Below are positions 14,495 to 20,970 of a stretch of 21,632 nucleotides of DNA, one piece after another. The DNA comes from DATJPR01 sp035506295. Lineage in GTDB: Bacteria > Bacteroidota > Ignavibacteria > UBA10030 > UBA6906. Within the stretch, counting starts at the first letter, position 1, and each line of letters opens with the position of its first letter. The stretch is from NCBI GenBank assembly GCA_035506295.1, contig DATJPR010000227.1, positions 1-21,632 on the forward strand. The letters run 5' to 3'. The notes under the pieces were generated by a model that worked only from the letters and a program-made list of their open reading frames with translations, was not told the origin of the DNA and made no database searches. Made by a program: the position numbers and the translations under genes.

Positions 14495-14848
14495 ATGGCA
14501 GTTAAGTCAACAAGCGTCCAAAGCGGCAAGATCGGCGTCATCGAAGTGAAGGGTTCACTGGTGGGCGGGGAAGAAACCGATGAGCTCCGCAATGCCGTCG
14601 CGGATTTTGTGGAGCAAGGGACGAAGAAGCTCGTCATCGATCTGGGGAAGGTGACCTACCTGAACTCCACGGCGATCGGCGTGCTGGTCTCGGCGCACAC
14701 GACGTTCTCCAGGAACAAGGGGAGTGTGAAGCTGTGCGGGATCAACAAAAACATCAACAACATTTTTGTCATCACCAAGCTGACGTTGGTTTTCGACGTG
14801 TCGGAAACGCGCGAGGAAGCCATCAAGGCGTTGGAAGCAGTCGCGTAG
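14495..14848 (+). CDS. STAS-domain protein, anti-sigma-factor antagonist type
   Basis: This 117-residue cytoplasmic single-domain STAS protein is like SpoIIAA/RsbV, whose phosphorylation on a conserved Ser/Thr controls binding to a partner kinase or anti-sigma factor. Features are the GVIEVKGSLVGGEETDEL start, the strand-turn KKLVIDLGKVTYLNSTAIG with candidate phospho-site S58, and a C-terminal helix (SETREEAIKALEAV). AGGAGG ends 4 bases before ATG 14495. It is the first gene after the sigma-54 promoter and lies 67 bp upstream of exbB. No HPK-type anti-sigma kinase or PP2C phosphatase lies in the window, so its partner is unknown. A regulatory or scaffolding role in the downstream membrane system is inference. 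Confidence 0.9.
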   Translation: MAVKSTSVQSGKIGVIEVKGSLVGGEETDELRNAVADFVEQGTKKLVIDLGKVTYLNSTAIGVLVSAHTTFSRNKGSVKLCGINKNINNIFVITKLTLVFDVSETREEAIKALEAVA

Positions 14849-14868
14849 TCCCGGAGCCGTCGCGGGAT
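14849..14868 (+). other. Small hairpin after STAS stop codon
   Basis: TCCCG (14849-14853) pairs with CGGGA (14863-14867) around a 9-base loop immediately after the STAS stop, followed by a mildly T-rich stretch (TCGTTTACCTATT). It is too weak for a confident terminator but could tune the STAS to exbB ratio by partial termination or processing. Confidence 0.2.
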
Positions 14869-14915
14869 CGTTTACCTATTCAGTTCATCGTCTATTTATT
14901 AAGAGGAGTCCTTCA

Positions 14916-15695
14916 ATGAAGCAATCGATCTTTCTGACGATCGCGATCCTGGCCACCGCGATTGTGGCGTTCTCGATCTACTTTCTCGTGCTTGGCGATC
15001 CGGGCAACTTCCTGAACGGGGACGCACGTACGAAGCCCGCCAACCTTCTTGGCACCGTGTACACCGGCGGCTGGGTTGTGCCGATTCTGATTACGCTCAC
15101 CCTGCTCGACCTCACGCTGGTCTTCGAACGTGTCTTCTCCCTGCGCAAGGCGAACGGCAAGCAAACGATCACCCTGTTCCTGAAGAGCGTCCAGTCGCAA
15201 CTGAACAACGGCCGCATTGACGACGCCATCAAGTCCTGTGATGCGCAGCGCGGCTCGGCGGCGAACATCATTCGCACCGGGCTTGAGCGCTACAAGAGCG
15301 TCGCGACCGAGGCGAAGCTCGACGCGGAGAAAAAGATGGCGGAAACGCAGCGCGCCATCGAGGAGGCGACCTCCCTTGAGACCCCGCTGCTTGAGCGCAA
15401 CCTGATCGCCCTTTCGACGATCGCGTCGATCGCGACGATGTTCGGTCTGCTCGGCACGGTCATCGGCATGATTCGTTCGTTCACGGCTCTTGCGCGCGCA
15501 GGCGCCCCGGATTCCATCCAGCTGTCGATCGGGATTTCCGAAGCGCTGATCAACACCGCGCTCGGGCTGATCGCGGCCATTGTCGGCATCGTCGCGTACA
15601 ACTTCTTCGTCACCAAGGTGGACAATTTCACCTACATGATCGACGAAGCCAGCTACAACGTGGTGCAGATTCTCAACACACGGACGAACAACTAA
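14916..15695 (+). CDS. exbB: ExbB/TolQ/MotA-family proton-channel subunit
   Basis: This 259-residue inner-membrane protein works with ExbD to turn proton flow into motion of a TonB-like partner. Predicted membrane helices are at about 4-26, 52-74, 163-188 and 206-232. A cytoplasmic domain of about 90 residues lies between helices 2 and 3. The family signature in helices 3-4 is present (ATMFGLLGTVIGMI, 173-186; GISEALINTALGLIAAI, 206-222), including pore-lining threonines T181 and T214. AGAGGAG ends 7 bases before ATG 14916. The extra N-terminal helix plus the GDPGNFLNGD linker distinguishes it from E. coli ExbB. It is followed by two exbD genes and a tonB-type gene, spaced 18, 12 and 17 bp apart. 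Confidence 0.95.
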   Translation: MKQSIFLTIAILATAIVAFSIYFLVLGDPGNFLNGDARTKPANLLGTVYTGGWVVPILITLTLLDLTLVFERVFSLRKANGKQTITLFLKSVQSQLNNGRIDDAIKSCDAQRGSAANIIRTGLERYKSVATEAKLDAEKKMAETQRAIEEATSLETPLLERNLIALSTIASIATMFGLLGTVIGMIRSFTALARAGAPDSIQLSIGISEALINTALGLIAAIVGIVAYNFFVTKVDNFTYMIDEASYNVVQILNTRTNN

Positions 15696-15713
15696 CTGTC
15701 AGGCGAGCAAGCA

Positions 15714-16259
15714 ATGCCGAAATTCAAGCCACATCGCGCAGGCGTCCGCATCGATATGACGCCCCTGGTGGACGTGGCATTCCTGCTACTGACGTTTTTC
15801 ATGCTGACGACGCAGTTCAAGCCCGATGAGTATGTCGAGGTGACACTCCCGGCATCGCACGCGGACTACAAACTGCCCGAGTCAAACGTGATGACGATCT
15901 GTATTGCGGAGAAAGCTGCGACCGATCCAGCCGGAAACGTCCTGTTCGGGGCCGATTCCACCCACATCTGGATGGGATTGGATTCCCAGATACTTCGGCA
16001 GAGGATCTTCTCGGGGTACCAGACGATGTACGGCCCGCTGTATTATAACAAGCCGACGCTGTATCCCGTGAAGAAGAGCGAGCTGGCGAGTTATGTTCTC
16101 CAGGCCCGCATGGCGAACCCGAAGATGATCACCGTGATCAAGGGTGACAAGGGCGCCGACTACGGCTATGCCGAAGATGTCATGGACATTCTACAGAAAA
16201 CGCAGGTCACCCGGTTCAGCCTCGTCACCGAACTGGCCGCACCGGGTCAACCACAATAA
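15714..16259 (+). CDS. exbD: ExbD/TolR-family protein, first copy
   Basis: This 181-residue protein has one N-terminal membrane helix (about 17-35) and a periplasmic domain. The helix carries the essential proton-carrying aspartate D20 in MTPLVDVAFLLLTFFM. The periplasmic part is longer than in E. coli ExbD (141 residues), with an insertion around 60-125 (GADSTHIWMGLD, then YQTMYGPLYYN) before the usual end MDILQKTQVTRFSLVTEL. The insertion could contact a partner specific to this system. It starts 18 bp after exbB and is followed after 12 bp by a second exbD. Confidence 0.94.
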   Translation: MPKFKPHRAGVRIDMTPLVDVAFLLLTFFMLTTQFKPDEYVEVTLPASHADYKLPESNVMTICIAEKAATDPAGNVLFGADSTHIWMGLDSQILRQRIFSGYQTMYGPLYYNKPTLYPVKKSELASYVLQARMANPKMITVIKGDKGADYGYAEDVMDILQKTQVTRFSLVTELAAPGQPQ

Positions 16260-16271
16260 AGGAGAGTCGTT

Positions 16272-16769
16272 ATGGCAGGCGGAGATGTAGCTGGCCCCCG
16301 CGAACATAAAGGCAAGGGGAAAAAGCGCCGCAAAGGACGCCGGCTCGGCACGCGCATCGACATGACGCCTCTCGTCGACGTTGCGTTTCTGTTGCTGACG
16401 TTCTTCATGTTCACCACTTCCATGTCACGCCCGCAGACGATGGAGATCAACCTGCCCCCCGACGCCAATGTCAAGGTCGAGGTGGCGGAATCGAATCTGC
16501 TGACGCTGAGATTGAATGAGAAGGGCGACATTTTCTACTCCTTCGGCATCGAATCGTTGAAGAAAATCGAGCACAAGGACCTCCGCGCCTTTCTCAGAGA
16601 AAAAGCCTCGAGCAACCCCAAGCTGATCGTCCTCGTGAAGGTCGACCGGCTCGGGAAGTACGATATGATGGTCAACATCATCGACGAGCTCAATCAGGAC
16701 GGTGTCACTCGCTTCAGCCTTGCTCCGTTGCTTGACGCGGACAAGGCGATGATGGCGAAGGTGTCGTAA
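16272..16769 (+). CDS. exbD: ExbD/TolR-family protein, second copy
   Basis: This is a 165-residue paralogue of the preceding gene. It has a longer, strongly basic cytoplasmic N-terminus (KGKGKKRRKGRR), then the helix RIDMTPLVDVAFLLLTFFM with D36, nearly identical to the first copy. A more ordinary periplasmic domain ends IIDELNQDGVTRFSLAPL. ExbB rings enclose an ExbD dimer, so two distinct ExbDs could form a heterodimer; the low similarity outside the helix favours specialised roles over a recent duplication. GGAG is present at 16261-16264, 7 bases before the start. Confidence 0.94.
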   Translation: MAGGDVAGPREHKGKGKKRRKGRRLGTRIDMTPLVDVAFLLLTFFMFTTSMSRPQTMEINLPPDANVKVEVAESNLLTLRLNEKGDIFYSFGIESLKKIEHKDLRAFLREKASSNPKLIVLVKVDRLGKYDMMVNIIDELNQDGVTRFSLAPLLDADKAMMAKVS

Positions 16770-16786
16770 CGGAAGGAATAAATCCT

Positions 16787-17530
16787 ATGACGGATGTAGC
16801 CACAGCCACGGTGCGCAAAAGCGCTCCGCAGTACGGCGCCGCCGAGCTGAAAACCTTTTACCAGAAGTACTGGAGCATTGGGTTCGGCATCGCCGTTGCG
16901 ATCCATTTCGTACTGATTGGATCGTACTATGTCGCGGCACTCCTGCGCGAGGAGGAACCTCCCACCGTGCAGGTGCGAATCATGAAGCTCAGCGAGCTGG
17001 GCCCGCCGCCGTCGATCGCGAACGCCAACACGCCGCCGCCCATCCAGGTGTCGGCGCCGCAGGCGAAACCGACGATCGGTGCCCCGGTCCCCGTTCCTGA
17101 TGCGGAAGTCGCTGCCGACCAGACCATCGCAACGCAACAGGAGATGAGTAATCAGGTGGCGCCGGTGTCCGAAGCAACGGGCAACGAGCCGGTCCAGGTC
17201 CAGCAGGACATCAAGATCGAAGACGATGCCCCTCCCGCGGACTTTGTGCCGGTGGAAAAGGAACCGGTCGTGGTGAAGAAGGTCGAACCCAAATACCCCG
17301 AGCTGGCGATGCGTGCCGGCCTCGAAGGGAAAGTCTGGGTGAAGATCTGGGTGGACAAGGAAGGGAAACCGAAACAGGTCGTCGTCCTCAAGAGCGACGC
17401 GGAAATCTTCAACGAGCCGGCGATTGAGGCGGCCAAGCAGTTTCTGTTTACCCCCGCCTACATGAACAACGGCCCCGTCTCCGTATGGGTGTCCGTGCCG
17501 TTCAAGTTCAAGCTGGCGGACCGCAAGTAA
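16787..17530 (+). CDS. tonB: TonB-family energy transducer
   Basis: This 247-residue protein spans the periplasm and passes ExbB/ExbD energy to an outer-membrane partner. The cytoplasmic start is unusually long (about 29 residues). One membrane helix (about 30-52) contains H40, which matches the conserved transmembrane histidine of TonB. A Pro/Val/Glu-rich linker follows (about 55-165; PPPIQVSAP, GAPVPVPDAE). The C-terminal domain (about 167-243) has the typical EPKYPELAMRAGLEGKVWVK start, then AAKQFLFTPA and VSVPFKFKL. The last gene junction is 17 bp. No TonB-dependent receptor lies in the window, so its outer-membrane target is unknown. Confidence 0.94.
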   Translation: MTDVATATVRKSAPQYGAAELKTFYQKYWSIGFGIAVAIHFVLIGSYYVAALLREEEPPTVQVRIMKLSELGPPPSIANANTPPPIQVSAPQAKPTIGAPVPVPDAEVAADQTIATQQEMSNQVAPVSEATGNEPVQVQQDIKIEDDAPPADFVPVEKEPVVVKKVEPKYPELAMRAGLEGKVWVKIWVDKEGKPKQVVVLKSDAEIFNEPAIEAAKQFLFTPAYMNNGPVSVWVSVPFKFKLADRK

Positions 17531-17559
17531 CGCGGGCGACGATCAGACAGAAGACGGAA

Positions 17560-17590
17560 GGGTGCGGACCGCCCTCGTGCGGTCCCGCCC
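17560..17590 (+). other. Strong hairpin between tonB and small-protein gene
   Basis: GGACCGC (17566-17572) and GCGGTCC (17579-17585) form a perfect 7-bp stem around CCTCGT. With C17565 bulged, five further pairs (one G-T) extend it to 12 bp. No T-run follows, so it is more likely an mRNA-processing or stability element, or a partial terminator, than a full stop. The 83-bp gap around it is the longest inside the ExbB-to-TPR block. Confidence 0.45.
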
Positions 17591-17613
17591 TGCCCTCTCC
17601 GGGGGGATGAACC

Positions 17614-17847
17614 ATGGACCATCAAGCTGTCCAGCCCGATGGCGCGGAAAGGTTCAACCAGATCGTCCGCATCATCATCCTGATCGTTTCCTCCGCAGTC
17701 ATGCTCGCCGGATTGGTGGTGGTTCTCGGCGTTGTGCATCTGAGAAACATCCCCGACCAATTCCGGTGGGTCTTCGGAACGGTGGTGTTCCTCTACGGGC
17801 TGTACCGGTTTGTTCTTGCGTACTCCCGTGGGTCGACAAGGAGATGA
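17614..17847 (+). CDS. Small two-helix membrane protein
   Basis: This 77-residue protein has two predicted membrane helices (about 17-41, IVRIIILIVSSAVMLAGLVV; about 50-68, RWVFGTVVFLYGLYRFVLAY). A short basic loop (HLRNIPDQ) joins them, and a basic tail (SRGSTRR) suggests both ends are cytoplasmic. A G-rich patch GGGGGG (17601-17606) precedes ATG 17614. The stop is 4 bp before the PstS-like lipoprotein start. I recall similar small hydrophobic proteins between tonB and the PstS-like gene in related clusters, which suggests an accessory subunit of the same machine. The function is unknown. Confidence 0.75.
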   Translation: MDHQAVQPDGAERFNQIVRIIILIVSSAVMLAGLVVVLGVVHLRNIPDQFRWVFGTVVFLYGLYRFVLAYSRGSTRR

Positions 17848-17851
17848 GACC

Positions 17852-18763
17852 ATGCGTGTGATGCTTCCGCTCCTCGTCGCGTTGTGCGTCGTGATCGCCG
17901 GCTGCACCCACGAGCCGGGGTCCGCACAACTGACGCGCGGGGCACTGAAGGTCGAAGTGGATGAATCGGTCTTCTCGGCCATGGAGAACGAGGCATCGGA
18001 GTTCCAGAGCCAGTACCCGGACTCAAAGCTGACGCTGAAGAAAGAGGAGGCGCGGGCGGCGGTGTCGGATTTCGGTCTGGACAGCGTCGGCGTGATCACG
18101 ATCGGCAGGGAGCTCTCGAAGGAAGAACGGGATGCGATCACGGGCGCGAAGATCCCGCTCGATGAGTACAAGGTTGCGCTCACGGCGGTCGCGGTGGTGG
18201 TGCACCCGTCGAACCCGCTGAAGCGCGTCCGGATGACGCAGCTCGATTCGATCTTCCGCGGCGAAGTGACCCGGTGGCCGGGAGGAAAGTTGATCGAGGC
18301 CTATGTCGCGAACCCGAATTCGAGCGTGAACGCGTCGTTCCGCTCCATCGTCCTCGGGGGGAAGGACTTCGGGCGAACGGTGGAATACGTGGATTCGACC
18401 ACGCGACGGCTCGACCGCGTCGCGCACACGCCGGGAGCCATCGCGCTCGTCGGCGTGAGCTGGCTGCATGGGATGGAAGGATCCGTCAATGTGCTGGAGG
18501 TCGGCGGCCCGACATACCGTCCGGACACGACCGCGGCACCCGGACAGTACTACGCGCCCTGGCAGGCATACATGTTCCTCGGATACTATCCGTTGTGTTC
18601 GCCCGTGTACATGTATTCGCGTGTCGTCGATCCGGACATTTCCCTGGGCTTTATCTCGTTTGTTTGCAGCGGACCCGGACAGAAGATCATACAGAACAAC
18701 GGGCTTGTCCCGGTCACCATGCCGGTGCGGCTCGTTTCGCTCACATCCCAACAAGTGAAATAA
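17852..18763 (+). CDS. PstS-like substrate-binding lipoprotein
   Basis: This 303-residue lipoprotein has signal MRVMLPLLVALCVVIAG and lipobox cysteine C18. The mature part has the two-lobed phosphate-binding-protein (PstS) pattern: LKVEVDESVFSAMENEASEF at the start, the hinge LTAVAVVVHPSNPLKRV, LDSIFRGEVTRWPG (about 131-144), a TPGAIALVGVSWL segment, and YYPLCSPVYMYSR then FISFVCSGPGQKIIQ near the end. The N-terminal Ser/Thr-rich phosphate loop of classical PstS is not evident, so the ligand may not be phosphate. No pstC, pstA or pstB genes are linked. The gene sits in an ExbB/ExbD/TonB operon, pointing to a non-ABC role. AAGGAG gives ATG 17852; an in-frame ATG at 17810 lies inside the previous gene and before the signal peptide. 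Confidence 0.88.
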   Translation: MRVMLPLLVALCVVIAGCTHEPGSAQLTRGALKVEVDESVFSAMENEASEFQSQYPDSKLTLKKEEARAAVSDFGLDSVGVITIGRELSKEERDAITGAKIPLDEYKVALTAVAVVVHPSNPLKRVRMTQLDSIFRGEVTRWPGGKLIEAYVANPNSSVNASFRSIVLGGKDFGRTVEYVDSTTRRLDRVAHTPGAIALVGVSWLHGMEGSVNVLEVGGPTYRPDTTAAPGQYYAPWQAYMFLGYYPLCSPVYMYSRVVDPDISLGFISFVCSGPGQKIIQNNGLVPVTMPVRLVSLTSQQVK

Positions 18764-18766
18764 CCG

Positions 18767-20599
18767 ATGAAAAGAACGGTACGTTGGTTCCTGATACTTG
18801 CTCTGGCGGCGACCACCGCAACGGCACAAGATAATCTCGCGAAAGGCAAACTCGCGCTGAGCACGCGCGACACCGCTGCCGCGATCGAGTCCTTCGCTGC
18901 CGCGCTCAAAGCAGGCCAAAGGCCGGCCGAGTCGAGCTACTACCTGGGAGCGATCGCCTACGCGCAGAGGAGGTACGACGACGCACAACGATATCTCGAG
19001 GAGTCGGTGAAGTTCGACGATGAAAACGTCGACGCACTGTCAACCCTCGCACGAGTGTATGTATACAAGAAGAACACAGCCGCGGCGCTTGCCGCGTACC
19101 ACAAAACGCAGAAATACGCCGCGAAGAATGCGTCGATCGCCACCGGCTACGGCATGGCCCTCCTCAGCGTGGACTCCGTCGATGCAGCGATCGTGCAGCT
19201 GACACGGGCCAAGGACCTGGACGGCAACAACGCGGAAGTGTATGCGGCGCTGGGACAGGCATACCTGAAGCAAAATGTTCCCCCGATGTCGGTGACGAAC
19301 TACCAGCGTGCCATCGAACTGTCGCCGAAACAGTACCTCTACCGCGATTCTCTGGCGTCCGTGTATTTGAGGATGAAGAACTACAAGGATGCCGTCGCGC
19401 AGTATGATACGATCGCGATGTCGGACACCACGAACGTCGAGCCTCTTTTGGACATCGGTCGGATTCTCAGTAAGGCCGTGGGCCAACAGAAGGTGCTGGC
19501 GGTGCACCCGCTTGAGCGGTACCTCTTGAAGAAGCCCAAATCGGTGGAAGGGCTGACGCTCCTGACGCAGATCTATTTCCAGCTGGAATATTATGATTCA
19601 GCGGCTGCGGTTGGCTCGCGGGCGATTGCCGTCGATCCCAAGAATCCTGAATTGTATCGGGAAATGGGCAAGTCCTTGACTGAGAAATTTCAAAAGGACT
19701 ACAAGGGCGCTGTTGCGGCGTACGAGAAGGTGAAGGCAATGAATGCCTTCAAACCGGAAGACCACGCTGGATACGGGGCGGCGCTTGCCGGTGTCGGCGG
19801 GCACGATGACGATGCGATGGCGGAGTTGTTGGCAGCGGTGAAAGCGGATTCGACAAATTGTGACCCGTATTTCCCCCTCGGCTCGCTGTACATGACGAAG
19901 AAGGATTACACAACCGCTGCAACCTGGTTTGAAAAGAAAATTGCCTGCGATCCGAAATCCCTGAGCTCATACCTCAACGCTTCGTTGTGCTATTGGCAGT
20001 TGAAGGATTGGGAGAAAATTCGAAGTCTCCTTGACCGTGCACTGGCATTGAAGCCGGACTACCTGACGACACGTCTGTGGCTTGCGCGCTACTTTGTGCA
20101 GACCGATTCCCTGGAGAATGCGAATGAAGAGTACGACATTGTCATCCGCGAGGGGTCGGCGAATTTGGACAAATACAAGAAGGAGGTCGGTGAAGCGTAC
20201 ATGATGAAGGCGTCGTACGAATTCACCAAGCAACGGTATCAGGCCTCCATCGACAATCTGAGGAAGGCGCTCGGTGTGGGGTACGAGAACAGCGCGCTGC
20301 ATCTTACCTGGGGACAGGCGGTTCTGCAGACCCTGGATCCGAAAGAATCGGCGGAAGAAGGCAAGGCGAAGAAGCAGGATGCGGTGAATCATTTCCGGAA
20401 GAGTATTGCCCTCGATCAGACGAATGCCGTGGCTCACCTCTGGCTGGCGCAGGGTTTGATTCTCCTGCGCGTCCCGGGTGAGGATCAATTGAACAAGCAG
20501 CTCCAGGAAGAGGCATGCAGCGAGTACAAGAAGACGTTGCGACTCCAGCCCAACAATGCAGACGCGAAAAAAGGGATGGATCTCTATGGCTGCAAATGA
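18767..20599 (+). CDS. Secreted tetratricopeptide-repeat protein
   Basis: This 610-residue protein has a Sec signal peptide (MKRTVRWFLILALAATTATA, cleavage before QDNL). The mature part is nearly all TPR helices, roughly ten to twelve repeats, for example AESSYYLGAIAYAQRRYDDA, AEVYAALGQAYLKQNV, SVYLRMKNYKDAVAQYD and AHLWLAQGLILL. There are no further membrane segments, so it should be a periplasmic (or surface-exposed) protein-interaction scaffold. It starts 3 bp after the PstS-like stop with no good ribosome-binding site, implying translational coupling. It is the last gene before a strong terminator. It may link the lipoprotein to the ExbB/ExbD/TonB motor, but no partner can be read from the sequence. 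Confidence 0.92.
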   Translation: MKRTVRWFLILALAATTATAQDNLAKGKLALSTRDTAAAIESFAAALKAGQRPAESSYYLGAIAYAQRRYDDAQRYLEESVKFDDENVDALSTLARVYVYKKNTAAALAAYHKTQKYAAKNASIATGYGMALLSVDSVDAAIVQLTRAKDLDGNNAEVYAALGQAYLKQNVPPMSVTNYQRAIELSPKQYLYRDSLASVYLRMKNYKDAVAQYDTIAMSDTTNVEPLLDIGRILSKAVGQQKVLAVHPLERYLLKKPKSVEGLTLLTQIYFQLEYYDSAAAVGSRAIAVDPKNPELYREMGKSLTEKFQKDYKGAVAAYEKVKAMNAFKPEDHAGYGAALAGVGGHDDDAMAELLAAVKADSTNCDPYFPLGSLYMTKKDYTTAATWFEKKIACDPKSLSSYLNASLCYWQLKDWEKIRSLLDRALALKPDYLTTRLWLARYFVQTDSLENANEEYDIVIREGSANLDKYKKEVGEAYMMKASYEFTKQRYQASIDNLRKALGVGYENSALHLTWGQAVLQTLDPKESAEEGKAKKQDAVNHFRKSIALDQTNAVAHLWLAQGLILLRVPGEDQLNKQLQEEACSEYKKTLRLQPNNADAKKGMDLYGCK

Positions 20600-20623
20600 A
20601 CGTCGGAGGGGGGAGGGGGAAGT

Positions 20624-20670
20624 GGCAGTAGGAGGTAAGCAGTAGGCAGTAAGGAGTAGGTAGGCAGTAA
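20624..20670 (+). repeat. Degenerate GCAGTA short tandem repeat
   Basis: Units of 6-8 bases repeat imperfectly: GGCAGTA, GGAGGTAA, GCAGTA, GGCAGTAA, GGAGTA, GGTA, GGCAGTAA. The composition is low-complexity G/A/T with almost no pyrimidine other than the T of AGTA. It is non-coding and lies between the TPR stop and the terminator. It is probably a replication-slippage minisatellite, with no evidence of function. Confidence 0.65.
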
Positions 20671-20689
20671 CCAGAAAGATGGATCCATG

Positions 20690-20724
20690 AAAAGCCGCTC
20701 TCAAGCCGGGAGCGGCTTTTTTTT
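20690..20724 (+). terminator. Rho-independent terminator of TPR operon
   Basis: AAAAGCCGCTC (20690-20700) pairs perfectly with GAGCGGCTTTT (20710-20720) around a 9-base loop, and eight T end at 20724. It is a textbook intrinsic terminator for the block ending with the TPR gene, 90 bases after its stop. Confidence 0.93.
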
Positions 20725-20790
20725 GTCGTTTAGGGAGGACGGCACAGAGGAGCCGATCCTGTTATTTCTTCAGGCATTGTCTGTTTCTAG

Positions 20791-20835
20791 CCCCTGATCC
20801 CCAGTCCCTGCTCCTACTTTCCGTCTTCTATCTCC
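20791..20835 (-). repeat. Purine-rich low-complexity repeat, opposite orientation
   Basis: On the minus strand this reads as a run of GGA/GGG/AGTAGGAG/GGGACTGGGGATCAGGGG units, with AGATAGAAGACGGAAAG at its 5' end. In composition it matches the GCAGTA repeat at 20624-20670 but runs the other way, so the two flank the terminator. The 11-mer AGAAGACGGAA also occurs at 17549-17559 downstream of tonB. It could be a degenerate intergenic repeat family; the evidence is thin. Confidence 0.35.
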
Positions 20836-20872
20836 GTTATTGTAAACATGACAAAAAAAGTCCACTTTCCTC

Positions 20873-20901
20873 TTGACAAAGATGACTCCGCTGGTTATAC
20901 T
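20873..20901 (+). promoter_or_regulatory. Sigma-70-type promoter of ECF sigma gene
   Basis: TTGACA (20873-20878, perfect -35) is followed by 17 bases and TATACT (20896-20901, five of six). Transcription should begin near 20908, within the repeated leader. The match is to the housekeeping consensus rather than an ECF-type GGAAC/GTC promoter, so simple autoregulation by the encoded factor is not evident here. Confidence 0.8.
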
Positions 20902-20902
20902 T

Positions 20903-20946
20903 AACGAAAGAAACGAACAAAACGAACATTTCAAAGAATGTTCGTT
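20903..20946. promoter_or_regulatory. Tandem 9-bp units and inverted repeat in sigma-gene leader
   Basis: Three 9-bp units begin AACGAA at 20903, 20912 and 20921. The third is the left arm of a perfect inverted repeat: AACGAACATT (20921-20930), 6-base loop TCAAAG, AATGTTCGTT (20937-20946). It starts immediately after the -10 element and spans the predicted transcription start. It could be a repressor operator with several half-sites or an RNA hairpin; the right arm ends 24 bases before the ATG. Confidence 0.55.
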
Positions 20947-20970
20947 CCCTCCCGAGTATTTGAGGACACC

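Larger units (their letters stand above)
20600..20970 (+). other. 371-bp intergenic region after TPR gene
   Basis: There is no gene here. In order it holds a G-rich stretch (20604-20619), a degenerate GCAGTA repeat, a Rho-independent terminator, a purine-rich repeat-like stretch on the opposite strand, a sigma-70 promoter, and the repeat-rich leader of the ECF sigma gene. Each is listed separately. The stretch 20725-20790 shows nothing I recognise. Confidence 0.8.

Noticed and set aside
14871..14900. Internal sigma-70 promoter before exbB (TTTACC-N16-TATTTA)
   Set aside because: It matches only four and three of six consensus bases; not supportable.
20921..20946. LexA/SOS-box reading of the CGAAC...GTTCG dyad
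   Set aside because: Gram-positive-type LexA boxes have GAAC-N4-GTTC; here 12 bases separate the half-sites.
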